Shown here piece by piece: positions 44,810 through 53,812 of a DNA stretch of 64,000 bases. Where the stretch lies: the NCBI RefSeq assembly GCF_003334855.1, contig NZ_QOWE01000012.1:168323-232322 (forward strand), in the 5' to 3' direction. Every line of letters starts with the position of its first letter. The first letter of the stretch is position 1. Both the position numbers and the translations under genes were made by a program. The notes beneath the pieces are model-generated. The model had not been told where the DNA came from. It saw nothing but the letters and a program-made list of their open reading frames with translations, and made no database searches. The DNA comes from Larkinella punicea. GTDB lineage: Bacteria; Bacteroidota; Bacteroidia; Cytophagales; Spirosomataceae.

Positions 44810-47455
44810 TTAGTCCAACGCCGGAATCACTTTATCGAGGTTGTAAAACAGAATATCTTCTTTGCCGTTTTCGCCTTCGTTCATCATCATGCCGACGACG
44901 GCGTTTTTCTGAATCCGGCCTGCCAGAATCTCCTTCGAGAGGGCGTTCAAGATGCGCCGTTGCATCACGCGTTTCAGCGGACGGGCGCCAAACTGCGGGT
45001 CGAAACCTTCTTCCGCGAGCTTGTCGAGCACTTCCTGATCGGCTTCGATGGTAATGCCCTGTTCCGCCAGCCGGTCCTGAATGTGCTTGAATTGCAGGCC
45101 CACAATCTTGCGGGTTTCACGCTTGGTCAGTGGCTGGAACATCACCAGTTCGTCGATCCGGTTCAGAAACTCGGGGCGCAGCGTTTGTTTCAGCAATTCA
45201 AATACTTCGTCTTTGGTATCTTCAATGATCTGCTCCCGGTTCCAGTCCTCTATTTGCGCAAACCGCTCGCGGATGATGTGGCTCCCGATGTTCGACGTCA
45301 TGATCACAATCGTGTTCTTGAAGCTGGCGACCCGGCCTTTGCTGTCGGTCAACCGGCCGTCGTCCAGCACCTGCAACAGGATGTTGAACACGTCGGGGTG
45401 CGCTTTTTCGATCTCATCCAGCAGAATGACGCTGTACGGTTTCCGGCGGACGGCTTCGGTCAACTGACCGCCTTCATCGTAGCCGATGTAGCCCGGAGGT
45501 GCGCCAATCAAACGGCTGACGGCGTGGCGTTCCTGAAACTCCGACATGTCGATCCGCACCAGCGAGTTCTCGTCGTTGAACAGATAATCGGCCAGGGCCT
45601 TCGCCAGCTCGGTTTTCCCGACGCCAGTCGTTCCCAGAAAAATGAATGAACCCAGTGGCCGTTTGGGGTCCTGCATCCCGGCGCGGCTCCGGCGAACGGC
45701 ATCGGCCACCGCCTGAATGGCTTCTTCCTGACCCGCCACCCTTTTCGCCAGCTCGTCTTCCAGGTGCAGCAGTTTTTCCCGTTCCGACTCCATCATTCGG
45801 CTCACCGGAATGCCCGTCCATTTGGCCACCACCTCCGCAATGTCGTCGGCCGTCACTTCCTCCTGCAACAGGTTCTGGCCGTCGCCTTCCGTTTTAACCA
45901 GCTCATCCAGGCGGTTTTGCATTTCAGGCAGACGACCGTAGCGAATCTCGGCCACCTTGCCGTAATCACCCGATCGTTCGGCCTGCTCGGCTTCCGACTT
46001 CAGTTGATCGAGTTGTTCTTTCAACGTCCGGACTTCGTTTACCGATTGTTTCTCCACTTCCCAGCGCGCTTTCATGCTGTTCCGCAGCTCGTTGAGGTCT
46101 TCAATTTGCCGGTTCAGAACGCTTTCCTTGTCGCGGTCGGATTCCCGCCGAATGGCTTCCCGTTCAATTTCCAACTGCATGATCCGGCGGTTCAGTTCGT
46201 CCAGTTCTTCCGGCACCGAGTCGATTTCCAGCCGCATTTTGGCAGCCGCTTCGTCCATCAGGTCAATGGCTTTGTCGGGCAAAAACCGGTCGGAAATGTA
46301 GCGGTTCGAGAGTTCGACGGCGGCAATCACCGCGTCGTCTTTGATCCGAACACCGTGGTGCAATTCGTATTTTTCCTTGATTCCGCGCAAAATTGAAATC
46401 GCATCCTTCACATCCGGTTCATCCACCAGAACCGTCTGGAACCGGCGCTCAAGGGCTTTATCTTTTTCAATGTATTTCTGGTATTCTTTCAGCGTCGTAG
46501 CGCCGATGGCGTGCAATTCGCCCCGCGCCAGGGCCGGTTTCAGCAGGTTGGCCGCATCCATCGCGCCATCTCCTCCGCCAGCACCCGCACCGATCAGGGT
46601 GTGAATCTCGTCGATGAACAGCACGATTTCGCCCTCGGAATCCGTCACTTCCTTGATAACCGCCTTCAGCCGTTCTTCAAATTCGCCCTTGTATTTCGCA
46701 CCCGCCACGAGCAAACCCATGTCGAGCGATACGATGATTTTTGATTTCAGGTTTTCGGGAACGTCGCCCTGCACAATCCGCTGGGCCAGCCCTTCGACAA
46801 TGGCGGTTTTTCCGACGCCCGGTTCACCGATCAGCATTGGGTTGTTTTTCGTCCGGCGGCTCAGGATTTGCAGCAACCGGCGAATTTCTTCGTCACGGCC
46901 AATCACGGGGTCAATTTTCCCCTTTTCAGCCCGTTCATTCAGGTTGATACTATACCGTTCCAGGGAGCGGTATTTTGCTTCGGCATTGGGATCTTTCACA
47001 GGATTATTTTTTCCGCGTAATTCTTTAATGGCTTCTTTCAGTACTTTTTCAGTGAACCCGACATCTTTCAAAAGCGTCGCCACGGCGTCTTTGCCCCCCG
47101 AAAGTCCCAACAGAATCAGCTCGATGCTAACGTACTCATCGCCAAACTCTTTCAATAGTTTGGTCGCTCGTTGCAAAGCTGAATTCAGGTCGTTTCCGAG
47201 GTAAATATTGGGGGTTCCCTGCGCGCCGACCGACACTTTCGGGTACCCGTTCACAATGGCGTCCAGGGCCAGCGTCAGTTGGCTGGAATTAACGCCGGTT
47301 TTTTTCGACAGAAACCCCATCGTATTGGGATCTTCGTCGATAATCGCTTTCAGCACGTGGCCGGTTTCGACCGACTGCTGTTGATTTCCCTGCGCAATCT
47401 GGGCCGCCTGCTGGATGACCTCCTGCGCTTTGATGGTGTAATTTGTTAAGTTCAT
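44810..47455 (-). CDS. clpB: ATP-dependent chaperone ClpB
   Basis: The 881-residue protein has the ClpB layout. A double Clp N-domain spans about 1-150. The first AAA+ domain has Walker A GEPGVGKT (about 210-217) and the Walker B region [14 protein letters not shown]. The middle coiled-coil domain, about 400-530, is rich in Glu, Arg and Leu. The second AAA+ domain has GTTGVGKT (about 608-615) and the [11 protein letters not shown] box. ClpB works with DnaK to dissolve protein aggregates. It is slightly longer than the 857-residue E. coli protein. It has its own terminator, and I saw no heat-shock operator upstream. Confidence 0.97.
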   Translation of the reverse strand: MNLTNYTIKAQEVIQQAAQIAQGNQQQSVETGHVLKAIIDEDPNTMGFLSKKTGVNSSQLTLALDAIVNGYPKVSVGAQGTPNIYLGNDLNSALQRATKLLKEFGDEYVSIELILLGLSGGKDAVATLLKDVGFTEKVLKEAIKELRGKNNPVKDPNAEAKYRSLERYSINLNERAEKGKIDPVIGRDEEIRRLLQILSRRTKNNPMLIGEPGVGKTAIVEGLAQRIVQGDVPENLKSKIIVSLDMGLLVAGAKYKGEFEERLKAVIKEVTDSEGEIVLFIDEIHTLIGAGAGGGDGAMDAANLLKPALARGELHAIGATTLKEYQKYIEKDKALERRFQTVLVDEPDVKDAISILRGIKEKYELHHGVRIKDDAVIAAVELSNRYISDRFLPDKAIDLMDEAAAKMRLEIDSVPEELDELNRRIMQLEIEREAIRRESDRDKESVLNRQIEDLNELRNSMKARWEVEKQSVNEVRTLKEQLDQLKSEAEQAERSGDYGKVAEIRYGRLPEMQNRLDELVKTEGDGQNLLQEEVTADDIAEVVAKWTGIPVSRMMESEREKLLHLEDELAKRVAGQEEAIQAVADAVRRSRAGMQDPKRPLGSFIFLGTTGVGKTELAKALADYLFNDENSLVRIDMSEFQERHAVSRLIGAPPGYIGYDEGGQLTEAVRRKPYSVILLDEIEKAHPDVFNILLQVLDDGRLTDSKGRVASFKNTIVIMTSNIGSHIIRERFAQIEDWNREQIIEDTKDEVFELLKQTLRPEFLNRIDELVMFQPLTKRETRKIVGLQFKHIQDRLAEQGITIEADQEVLDKLAEEGFDPQFGARPLKRVMQRRILNALSKEILAGRIQKNAVVGMMMNEGENGKEDILFYNLDKVIPALD

Positions 47456-47740
47456 GGTTGTGGGTTAAACGCTTTACCGGACTAACAGTTCCTGTCCGGT
47501 TTGCGTTTTCGTTGCTGTTATCTATTTATCAAAGAGCAGGCCAGCCGGGTTTTTCGGACAATTTGGCGGAGATTTGATAAAAAAGAGGCTCTATTTTGTC
47601 ATTTTGACACTTTACAAATAAACGGAGTTAAAAAGAAGCCGAATTGTCCGTAACTCACTATCTTACCATGCCCCATTTTTCGTTATGAAATAACCCGTAC
47701 AATTCCCATTTTTACAATTCCGAATCCACTCATTCAACGT

Positions 47741-48523
47741 ATGAAGGCCAGAACTACTTTGCTCGTTTGTGCCGCGGTTGCCTTTCTGCTGGGTTGCGGG
47801 GGTGACAAAAAAGATCCGCCGGACCCGCAGAATCAAACTTGCCTGGTCAATGAGGTTCCCGACTTCTATTTTGACTCCGGCCCGGTGTCCATTACCTACG
47901 ACGCCAACAAACGCGTTGCCGCCATCAAACAGTCGTCGTTCAACGTGTTTTCGTTCACCTACAACGCCACGGGCCGCGTGACCCGGTTTCTGGCCGGCAT
48001 CTCCCAATACGAGAACCTCGGGGCCGAAGAGCATACGGTTACCTACGACGCCGGCGGCCGCATTGCGACCATCAACGCCCTGGACAATGCTGAGACAGTG
48101 ACGGCAACGCCCACCTACGACGCGCAAAACCGCATTACCAAGATTTCGGTGGTGGACCCCAGCGGGCAGCGGACGTATTTCAAACGCATGGAATACGATG
48201 CCGCCGGGAATGTGACCAAGGTGTTTTACGCGAAAAACCAGGAGGCCGAAAGACTCTATGCGGAATACCGGTACGACGACAAAAAATCGCCCTTCTTCAA
48301 CCAGCCTGCTTTTCAGCTCATTCCGCTGGTGTCTTCGCTGGTCGACAAAAGCCACTACCTCAGTGTGAACAATCCGGTTCAATACAAGGATTTCGGCTAC
48401 GGCTACACCGCCACCTACCAGTACAGCAATGACTTACCCACCGAAACCTCACTCCTGTTGCAGCAAACCGGAAATCCGTCGATTGTCAACAAACAAAAAG
48501 TGTACAAATACGACTGTCAGTAG
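47741..48523 (+). CDS. Lipoprotein with YD-type repeats
   Basis: The 260-residue protein has a lipoprotein signal peptide (MKARTTLLVCAAVAFLLGCG, Cys19) and several tandem beta-hairpin units of the YD-repeat type, for example FTYNATGRVTRFLAG, VTYDAGGRIATINAL and MEYDAAGNVTKVFY. Many Bacteroidota genomes encode such short lipoproteins of unknown function. It is not a full Rhs/teneurin protein. A second lipoprotein gene follows 75 bp downstream on the same strand. Confidence 0.7.
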   Translation: MKARTTLLVCAAVAFLLGCGGDKKDPPDPQNQTCLVNEVPDFYFDSGPVSITYDANKRVAAIKQSSFNVFSFTYNATGRVTRFLAGISQYENLGAEEHTVTYDAGGRIATINALDNAETVTATPTYDAQNRITKISVVDPSGQRTYFKRMEYDAAGNVTKVFYAKNQEAERLYAEYRYDDKKSPFFNQPAFQLIPLVSSLVDKSHYLSVNNPVQYKDFGYGYTATYQYSNDLPTETSLLLQQTGNPSIVNKQKVYKYDCQ

Positions 48524-48598
48524 AAATGCCGTCAATTTTTAGCCATTTTGCGGCCAAAGCAGTTAGTAAGGGGAGTGATCCCTTAACGAACTGACTCC

Positions 48599-49045
48599 AT
48601 GAAAATCGCCGGTTTCTTCCTTGCTTTGCTGCTGATGGCAGGCTGCAAAAACGAGAATTCCCCCAAATTACTGAAAGAAGTAGAAGTCCGGAAAGACGGG
48701 TCCAAGGGCCTGATCGTTTCCGTTGCGCTCGTGGATGAAGAGGGCAAACCGACCACTGCCGAGGGCTTGCTGCTTGTCGAAATTCAGGGCATATCTGCCC
48801 AGGACTCCGTTTTCACCGTGACCGAAGTGGACACGGCCTTAACCGAAGCCAGTTTTCGCCAGCTTTCGTTTGGTGAAGGGTCGCTGAAAAAGAAGATGCT
48901 GGGTTTTGAAACAAACCCGATTCCGTATAAAACGTCAGAGCAACTCGACTCCTACCACAAAACCAACAAAAAAGGGTTGATGCAGGTATCGTTCAAACCG
49001 GTGGGTGGCACGGTGCTTCATCAAACCGTTACGTATGAACTTTAA
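48599..49045 (+). CDS. Hypothetical lipoprotein
   Basis: The 148-residue product starts with a lipoprotein signal peptide (MKIAGFFLALLLMAGCKNEN, Cys16). The mature protein alternates short beta strands with charged segments and ends in KPVGGTVLHQTVTYEL. I do not recognise its family. It lies 75 bp after the YD-type lipoprotein gene and may be cotranscribed with it. Confidence 0.6.
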   Translation: MKIAGFFLALLLMAGCKNENSPKLLKEVEVRKDGSKGLIVSVALVDEEGKPTTAEGLLLVEIQGISAQDSVFTVTEVDTALTEASFRQLSFGEGSLKKKMLGFETNPIPYKTSEQLDSYHKTNKKGLMQVSFKPVGGTVLHQTVTYEL

Positions 49046-49078
49046 GGGCTTCTAAGGAAATTCTAAGGAGATATTCAG

Positions 49079-49107
49079 TTGCGTTTAAGATTCGGCGGGC
49101 AATTTTG
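49079..49107 (+). promoter_or_regulatory. Candidate promoter of the small membrane protein gene
   Basis: TTG at 49079-49081 and CAATTTTG at 49100-49107, one mismatch from TAnnTTTG, are 18 nt apart and precede the ATG at 49131 by 23 nt. Confidence 0.35.
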
Positions 49108-49130
49108 AATCGTGAAACAACCCTTGCGTC

Positions 49131-49301
49131 ATGATGTCTCAACTATTTTTTCAACGCCCCCTTCAAACCCGCTCCACCCGCTTTGCCAATTATTACAACC
49201 AATACGGCAAACCGGCCCGGAAAAATCCCCGGCCCGAACGACCCGACTGGCTGGTGGTGCTGACGTTTGTAGCCATTGCGCTGACGATTCTGTTTAGCTA
49301 A
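49131..49301 (+). CDS. Small one-helix membrane protein (56 residues)
   Basis: This short gene encodes 56 residues: a basic, aromatic N-terminal half (QLFFQRPLQTRSTRFANYYN) and a C-terminal hydrophobic helix (DWLVVLTFVAIALTILF), so it should insert into the inner membrane tail-first. A frame with the same codon style as its neighbours, a plausible promoter and a clean start and stop support it. I do not recognise a family. It may be a membrane micropeptide or a leftover of a longer gene. Confidence 0.5.
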   Translation: MMSQLFFQRPLQTRSTRFANYYNQYGKPARKNPRPERPDWLVVLTFVAIALTILFS

Positions 49302-49344
49302 TCAGACGGTATTGGTACGCGGTTTCATTGTCCGGCTATCGAAA

Positions 49345-50052
49345 CTACGGAACCCGGTTTCCTTTTGCCCCGGCCTGTTCCAATATTTCCCGACCAAAAC
49401 CGGAGTTTTGCCAGGTGGGCGACAGCGTTCGGTACATCTCCAGGTAATCGGCTTTCGTTAAGTAATTCCCTAAAGTACAAAGTGTTGGCAGTGCCGCCCC
49501 CACGGCGGTGCTGTGATAACGCTTAACGTACGACTTCAACAGCTCGATTCGGCTGGCGGTCATTTCGTCCATGATTTTTTTCAGTATTCCCGCACGGGCC
49601 GTATCTTTTTGGGCGGCCAGTGCCTCCTGAACCTGTTTGATCCGGAAACGCTGGTAGCCAATCTGTTGATCTTCCTTCCCCCATTCTTTCCATAGCCGGT
49701 CGATGTCCGAGCCGTTTACCGTCACACTATCGTAAACCGGTTTCGTTCCTTCCACTTCGACGGTTCGGTTGTCGAGCAGAATGTCCGCCAGTTTGAAACT
49801 TACACTTCCTTTTCCCGCATACAGATACGTGTGGGCAGCCTCCGCCATACTCCCGTCAAAAACAAACCGCTCCTGCCGAACCACCGCCGAATCGATGACC
49901 TGGCGTTTTCCGCCATCGATCAGGTACATTTTCGTCTGATCGGGCAGCCCCCGAATGTGACCGATGACGCGGTAGCCCGGATGTTGCTGGGCGAAACAGA
50001 GCGTGCCTAAAAAGAGCAGCAGAAAGGTGGAAAGTCGTTGGGCGGTTTGCAT
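49345..50052 (-). CDS. DUF4369-like exported protein lacking a thioredoxin domain
   Basis: From the ATG at 50052 the protein has 235 residues with a signal peptide (LSTFLLLFLGTLCFAQ). The mature part matches the DUF4369 segment that precedes the thioredoxin domain in TlpA-like proteins (YRVIGHIRGLPDQTKMYLID, ending ILEQAGAKGNRVP). In those proteins a CxxC thioredoxin domain follows; here the frame stops at the linker and no CxxC follows downstream. It may be a truncated gene or a natural stand-alone form. Confidence 0.65.
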   Translation of the reverse strand: MQTAQRLSTFLLLFLGTLCFAQQHPGYRVIGHIRGLPDQTKMYLIDGGKRQVIDSAVVRQERFVFDGSMAEAAHTYLYAGKGSVSFKLADILLDNRTVEVEGTKPVYDSVTVNGSDIDRLWKEWGKEDQQIGYQRFRIKQVQEALAAQKDTARAGILKKIMDEMTASRIELLKSYVKRYHSTAVGAALPTLCTLGNYLTKADYLEMYRTLSPTWQNSGFGREILEQAGAKGNRVP

Positions 50053-50153
50053 GAGGTCGAAAGCTGGCGTTGGTACCGGCATAGACGAATTCGAACGGTT
50101 TTCATTACAGCGGATCCGGTTTTTACGGTTGCAAAAAAATGTTTATTTGGTGC

Positions 50154-50286
50154 TAGCTTCTCCAAACGCCACCCGTCCCCCTCTTGCGGTTTTATGAACG
50201 CAACGGTTTTGAGCAGACCTATCAGAAAGTCATTGAGGAATTTGGGCAGACCTTTTTGTGTCAGTATTACGTCCTGCGGTTTTAGG
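50154..50286 (+). pseudogene. Fragment resembling the end of a GNAT-type acetyltransferase
   Basis: In frame 50187-50286 the sequence reads RFYERNGFEQTYQKVIEEFG and ends YYVLRF before a stop. FYERNGFE is the pattern of the last helix-strand of GNAT acetyltransferases. The preceding frame contains a stop at 50154, and another frame nearby reads LVLASPNAT, suggesting a frameshift. I interpret it as a gene remnant. A chance open frame is possible. Confidence 0.35.
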
Positions 50287-50314
50287 ATGAAACCGCTGTC
50301 ATAACGGTTTTCAC

Positions 50315-51916
50315 TCACGTAGGCTGCGGATTCGCTTGCATGGGAATTGTGTGCCGTGTTAAAATCCGCTCGATTTCGGCCCGACCGGTTTCGGTTTCAC
50401 GCGGTTTATAAAGCAGCAACCGCGCCTGGCGGCCCGTTTCTTCGGTATCGATAACCGGAGCCGGGTAGTCGATCCCAACTTGAAAATGGCACATGATCTG
50501 TTCCAGGGGCGGCATCTGCCACGGTTCGTGGAGGTAGGCCAGCGGACAATTGGCCAGTTCGGGCACCCATTGGCGGATAAAGACACCTTCCGGATCGTGG
50601 TCCTGCGACTGCTTGACGGGATTGTAGATCCGGACGGTATTGGTCCCGGTCATGCCGGTTTGCATCTGTACCTGCGCGTAGTGAATGCCCGGTTCAAAAT
50701 CGGTGAAGAGTCGGGCCAGGTGCCAGGCTCCCTCCTGCCAGTGCTGGAACAGATGATGACTCAAAAACGACATCAACATGGCTCGCATCCGGAAATTGAT
50801 ATAGCCCGTCGCTTTCAGGCAGCGCATGCAGGCATCCACCAGCGGATAGCCCGTTTGGCCGTCGCGCCAGGCCCGGTACTGCGCCTGATCTGCGTTCTTT
50901 TTCAACCCGTCGAAAGCCCGGTTGATGTTTTGAAACTCCATCCGGTCTTCGGATTCAAATTTCTGAATGAAATGGCAGTGCCAGCGCAATCGCGAGGCAA
51001 AAGCATCGAATTGCCGGCGAAACGCCACGCCATTGATGCTCTTTTTGGCCGCTAGTTGCGCCTGAAAAACCTGCCGGACGCTCAGACAGCCCCAGGCCAG
51101 GTAGGGCGACAAACGGCTGCATCCCCGACGGCTCGCCAGCGGTTTGGAGATCGACCGGGCATAAAGCGAAATTCGCTTGACCAGAAAACTGTTCAGATAC
51201 CGGAACGCATTCCGTTCCCCGCCCGGCTGAAACAGCGGGTTGGGTTCCTGCCACGCCGGGGGAAGGTCGGGGCCGCGCTGGGTTTGGTACCAGTCGGCGG
51301 GCAAATCGGCCGGTTTCCAGCGGCTGAGGTCGGGATGTTGCTGGGGCGACCGCATGGTTTGCTGCCAGTCGTCCGCCCAGGTTTCGCGGTTTTTAAGTCC
51401 CCGAATCACGCCATTGGACGGAAATTCCCGCCAGGTAATACCGGCCTGACGACAAAACCGGGCCACGGCTTTATCGCGGTCGTAGGTCACTTTCAGCCCC
51501 GTTTCTTCGTAGGAAAAAAGGGTATCGATCGTGAAAATCTGGTGAAGAGCGTCGAACACCTCCAGCACGCTGCGGTGAAAAATCCAGATATGAGGTATCC
51601 CAGTTGAATGCCCGGAATTAAGCGATTCGGACTCATCGTCGAACACAAAGGGAAGCCATTCGTGATTGAATTTAGAAACCACCGGCTCGGTTTTTTCCAG
51701 TTCAAAAAGCTGCTGGTTCAGATCAGCCAGCGACTCGGTCACAAACCGCCAGTGGCGCGGATCATAATTCGGATCGGCGATGACTTCGGGTTCAAAAAAG
51801 TATACCAGCAGCAGCGGCCGGTTGCTCATGCTCATCGCAGCCTGCAAAGGCGCATGATCGCGCAGGCGCAAATCACGCTTGAACCAGAGGATGTTGACAG
51901 CAGGGCGATCAGTCAT
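50315..51916 (-). CDS. Cryptochrome/photolyase family protein
   Basis: With the ATG at 51916 the product has 533 residues; a TTG at 51958 is the alternative. The N-terminal alpha/beta domain begins VNILWFKRDLRLRDHAPLQA. The FAD domain contains TGYPLVDACMRCLKATGYIN, GMTGTNTVRIYNPVKQSQDH and EGVFIRQWVPELAN, all photolyase signatures. The sequence is divergent from class I CPD photolyases: the usual WR/NGGWQW-type block is replaced by HYAQVQMQTGMTGTN. Function could be DNA repair or light sensing, and the sequence does not decide. Confidence 0.88.
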   Translation of the reverse strand: MTDRPAVNILWFKRDLRLRDHAPLQAAMSMSNRPLLLVYFFEPEVIADPNYDPRHWRFVTESLADLNQQLFELEKTEPVVSKFNHEWLPFVFDDESESLNSGHSTGIPHIWIFHRSVLEVFDALHQIFTIDTLFSYEETGLKVTYDRDKAVARFCRQAGITWREFPSNGVIRGLKNRETWADDWQQTMRSPQQHPDLSRWKPADLPADWYQTQRGPDLPPAWQEPNPLFQPGGERNAFRYLNSFLVKRISLYARSISKPLASRRGCSRLSPYLAWGCLSVRQVFQAQLAAKKSINGVAFRRQFDAFASRLRWHCHFIQKFESEDRMEFQNINRAFDGLKKNADQAQYRAWRDGQTGYPLVDACMRCLKATGYINFRMRAMLMSFLSHHLFQHWQEGAWHLARLFTDFEPGIHYAQVQMQTGMTGTNTVRIYNPVKQSQDHDPEGVFIRQWVPELANCPLAYLHEPWQMPPLEQIMCHFQVGIDYPAPVIDTEETGRQARLLLYKPRETETGRAEIERILTRHTIPMQANPQPT

Positions 51917-52084
51917 GAGCCAAAGTCGGGCTAAAAAAGCCTGAAAAACAGTGGACAATACAAGACCGTGTTGAATCCAAATGTTTTCGTTCTGGAGATT
52001 TTTTTAAGTATACGCAACTTGAACTCTAAAAACCGCCTGGTGATCAGGCATTTGGAAGACCTGCTTAATAACGATGAGTTTCCT

Positions 52085-52247
52085 GGCCGCGTAGCGGACG
52101 GATGTTTGTCGCTACCCGATCGTCCCAGTAGGTTCCCGGTCGCGTAGCGACCGAACCAACTGACTGTGCCTGGATAAAAAATGTTTCGTCGCTACGCGAC
52201 TCGGTTTTTGGCGGGGCTAGACTCTTGCTACAAACATGCCGTGCCGC
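52085..52247. repeat. REP-like hairpin cluster, second locus
   Basis: Palindromes lie at about 52085-52099 (GGCCGCGTAGCGGAC), 52138-52152 (GGTCGCGTAGCGACC) and 52188-52200 (GTCGCTACGCGAC). A final GTGCCGCTGGCAC hairpin (about 52240-52252) follows the tail complement CTACAAACAT. The order and spacers match those of the array at 44.4 kb, such as GGCGGGGC after the inverted unit. Confidence 0.85.
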
Positions 52248-52293
52248 TGGCACTTGATCCGCTCATCATCAACCCCATAGCTTGCATTAAAAG

Positions 52294-52324
52294 AAAAAAA
52301 TCCGGTTTTGGGCCGGATTTTTTT
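52294..52324 (-). terminator. Bidirectional rho-independent terminator
   Basis: AAAAAAATCCGG (52294-52305) pairs perfectly with CCGGATTTTTTT (52313-52324). It lies 21 bp past the stop of the desaturase gene. Confidence 0.85.
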
Positions 52325-52345
52325 GCGTTAAGGCGGAACGATATT

Positions 52346-53443
52346 TCAAGCCGCTTCGGCCAGTTCCCGCCGTCCCTGCCTTTTCAGGATGCGGTAGTGG
52401 GAATGCAGCGCGGAGAAAAATGTGGGATTCTCCAGGTATGGCAGTTCAAATTCTTCGGCGGTTTTCTTCACGATTTCCGTGATGGCCGGGTAGTGAATGT
52501 GGCAGACTTTGGGAAACAAATGGTGTTCGATCTGGCGGTTTAAGCCACCGCAGAAGAAAGCGGCCGTTTTGCTGCGGGGGGCAAAATTAGCAGTAGTCCG
52601 CAATTGATGAACCGCCCAGGCTTCCTGAATGCTCATGCCATTGACCGGAACCGGAAACGAGGTTCCTTCCACCAGATGCGCCATTTGAAAAACAATGGCA
52701 ATCAATGCGCCTTCCACCAGGTGCATGACGACAAAACCCAGCGCAACCTGCCACCAGGCCAGATCCAGAACCAGGTAAGGAAGCACCAAAAAACAGAAAT
52801 AGTAGGCAGCTTTGGTAGCAAACAAGGTAATGTATTCATGCCGGGGATGGCGCGGATTGGCGTGCTGGCCGATTTTTTTCTGGAAAAATTTCACAAAATC
52901 CTTCCGAAAAACCCAGGAAAGCGACGTCAGCGAATACAGCGGCAGGGCGTACAGATGCTGATAGCGTTGCCACGGCCGGTAGCGTTCGCCGTCATCCAGC
53001 CGAATCAGACCCGGCGCGACATCGATGTCTTCGTCGTGGCCGAAGATGTTGGTGTAGGTATGATGAACGATGTTGTGGGAGAGTTTCCAGACGTACGGAT
53101 TTGCCCCGATGAAGTAAAAACTACTGCTCAGGATTTTATTGAGCCAGTTTCGGGACGAAAACGCACCGTGCATGGCGTCGTGTGAGACATTGAAGCCAAT
53201 AAAAGCGGCAAAAATGCCCAGCAAAACGGCGAGTCCCAGCATGGTCCAGGCGCTGAACAGGTTGGAAATGATCAGGCCATATAGGAGTCCATAGCCGCCC
53301 AGGAAGAAGATGGTTTTAAACCACATGGCAAAATTGGCGGTTGGCGAAATACCGTTTTCCTTGAAATAGGTATCAACTCGGCGACGAGCGGTGGCAAAAA
53401 ACTGCGACCGACCGGTATTGGTAAATTTTACGGGTGTTTGCAT
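52346..53443 (-). CDS. Membrane fatty acid desaturase
   Basis: The 365-residue protein starts at the ATG at 53443. It has the three histidine boxes of membrane acyl desaturases: HDAMH (in FNVSHDAMHGAF), HNIVHH (in LSHNIVHHTY) and QIEHH (in NRQIEHHLFP), which bind the di-iron centre. Membrane helices lie near residues 40-85 and 205-260. The QxxHH third box is typical of front-end or linoleoyl-CoA type desaturases. The acyl chain position attacked is unknown. It is monocistronic with a perfect terminator. Confidence 0.92.
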   Translation of the reverse strand: MQTPVKFTNTGRSQFFATARRRVDTYFKENGISPTANFAMWFKTIFFLGGYGLLYGLIISNLFSAWTMLGLAVLLGIFAAFIGFNVSHDAMHGAFSSRNWLNKILSSSFYFIGANPYVWKLSHNIVHHTYTNIFGHDEDIDVAPGLIRLDDGERYRPWQRYQHLYALPLYSLTSLSWVFRKDFVKFFQKKIGQHANPRHPRHEYITLFATKAAYYFCFLVLPYLVLDLAWWQVALGFVVMHLVEGALIAIVFQMAHLVEGTSFPVPVNGMSIQEAWAVHQLRTTANFAPRSKTAAFFCGGLNRQIEHHLFPKVCHIHYPAITEIVKKTAEEFELPYLENPTFFSALHSHYRILKRQGRRELAEAA

Positions 53444-53812
53444 CAATTCAAATCAGTTGACAAGCCGACCGGTTTCCTGAAATTTTCTGCGAGCCAGACA
53501 AAGGCCGGTTCTTGGAAGAACGACCGCTCCGGCTTGCCTGGTTTTATGCAGGCGGGATGGATCGGGAGTTACCAGGGGCTTCTATACTAACAAACAAATT
53601 GGATTAATGATTGAAGATTTATTGAAGGGCGTAATCCCTGACCTATTAAATTGTAAATTTTACGACGTGGAAAATTACTACCCAAATTTCTATTTTCCAC
53701 TACGATCCGAATTTATTTACACAAACGGCTCGCGCATCAGGTCACAAGCCGCACTAAAACAACAACTTGTCGCCTAAAACACAAAACTCGAATCAAAGCC
53801 CTTCGTTGAAGT
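53444..53812. other. Intergenic region with a small open frame
   Basis: The region is A+T-richer than its surroundings. It contains the 56-codon frame described separately and a perfect 9-bp hairpin (53667-53675 with 53692-53700, GTGGAAAAT/ATTTTCCAC) inside it. No other feature is apparent. Confidence 0.4.
53607..53777 (+). CDS. Possible small protein (56 residues)
   Basis: A frame from ATG 53607 to TAA 53775-53777 encodes 56 residues beginning MIEDLLKGVIPDLLNCKFYD with an aromatic centre (ENYYPNFYFPLRSEF). It reads like a protein rather than noise, but I recognise no family and found no promoter. A remnant or chance frame is possible. Confidence 0.3.
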   Translation: MIEDLLKGVIPDLLNCKFYDVENYYPNFYFPLRSEFIYTNGSRIRSQAALKQQLVA

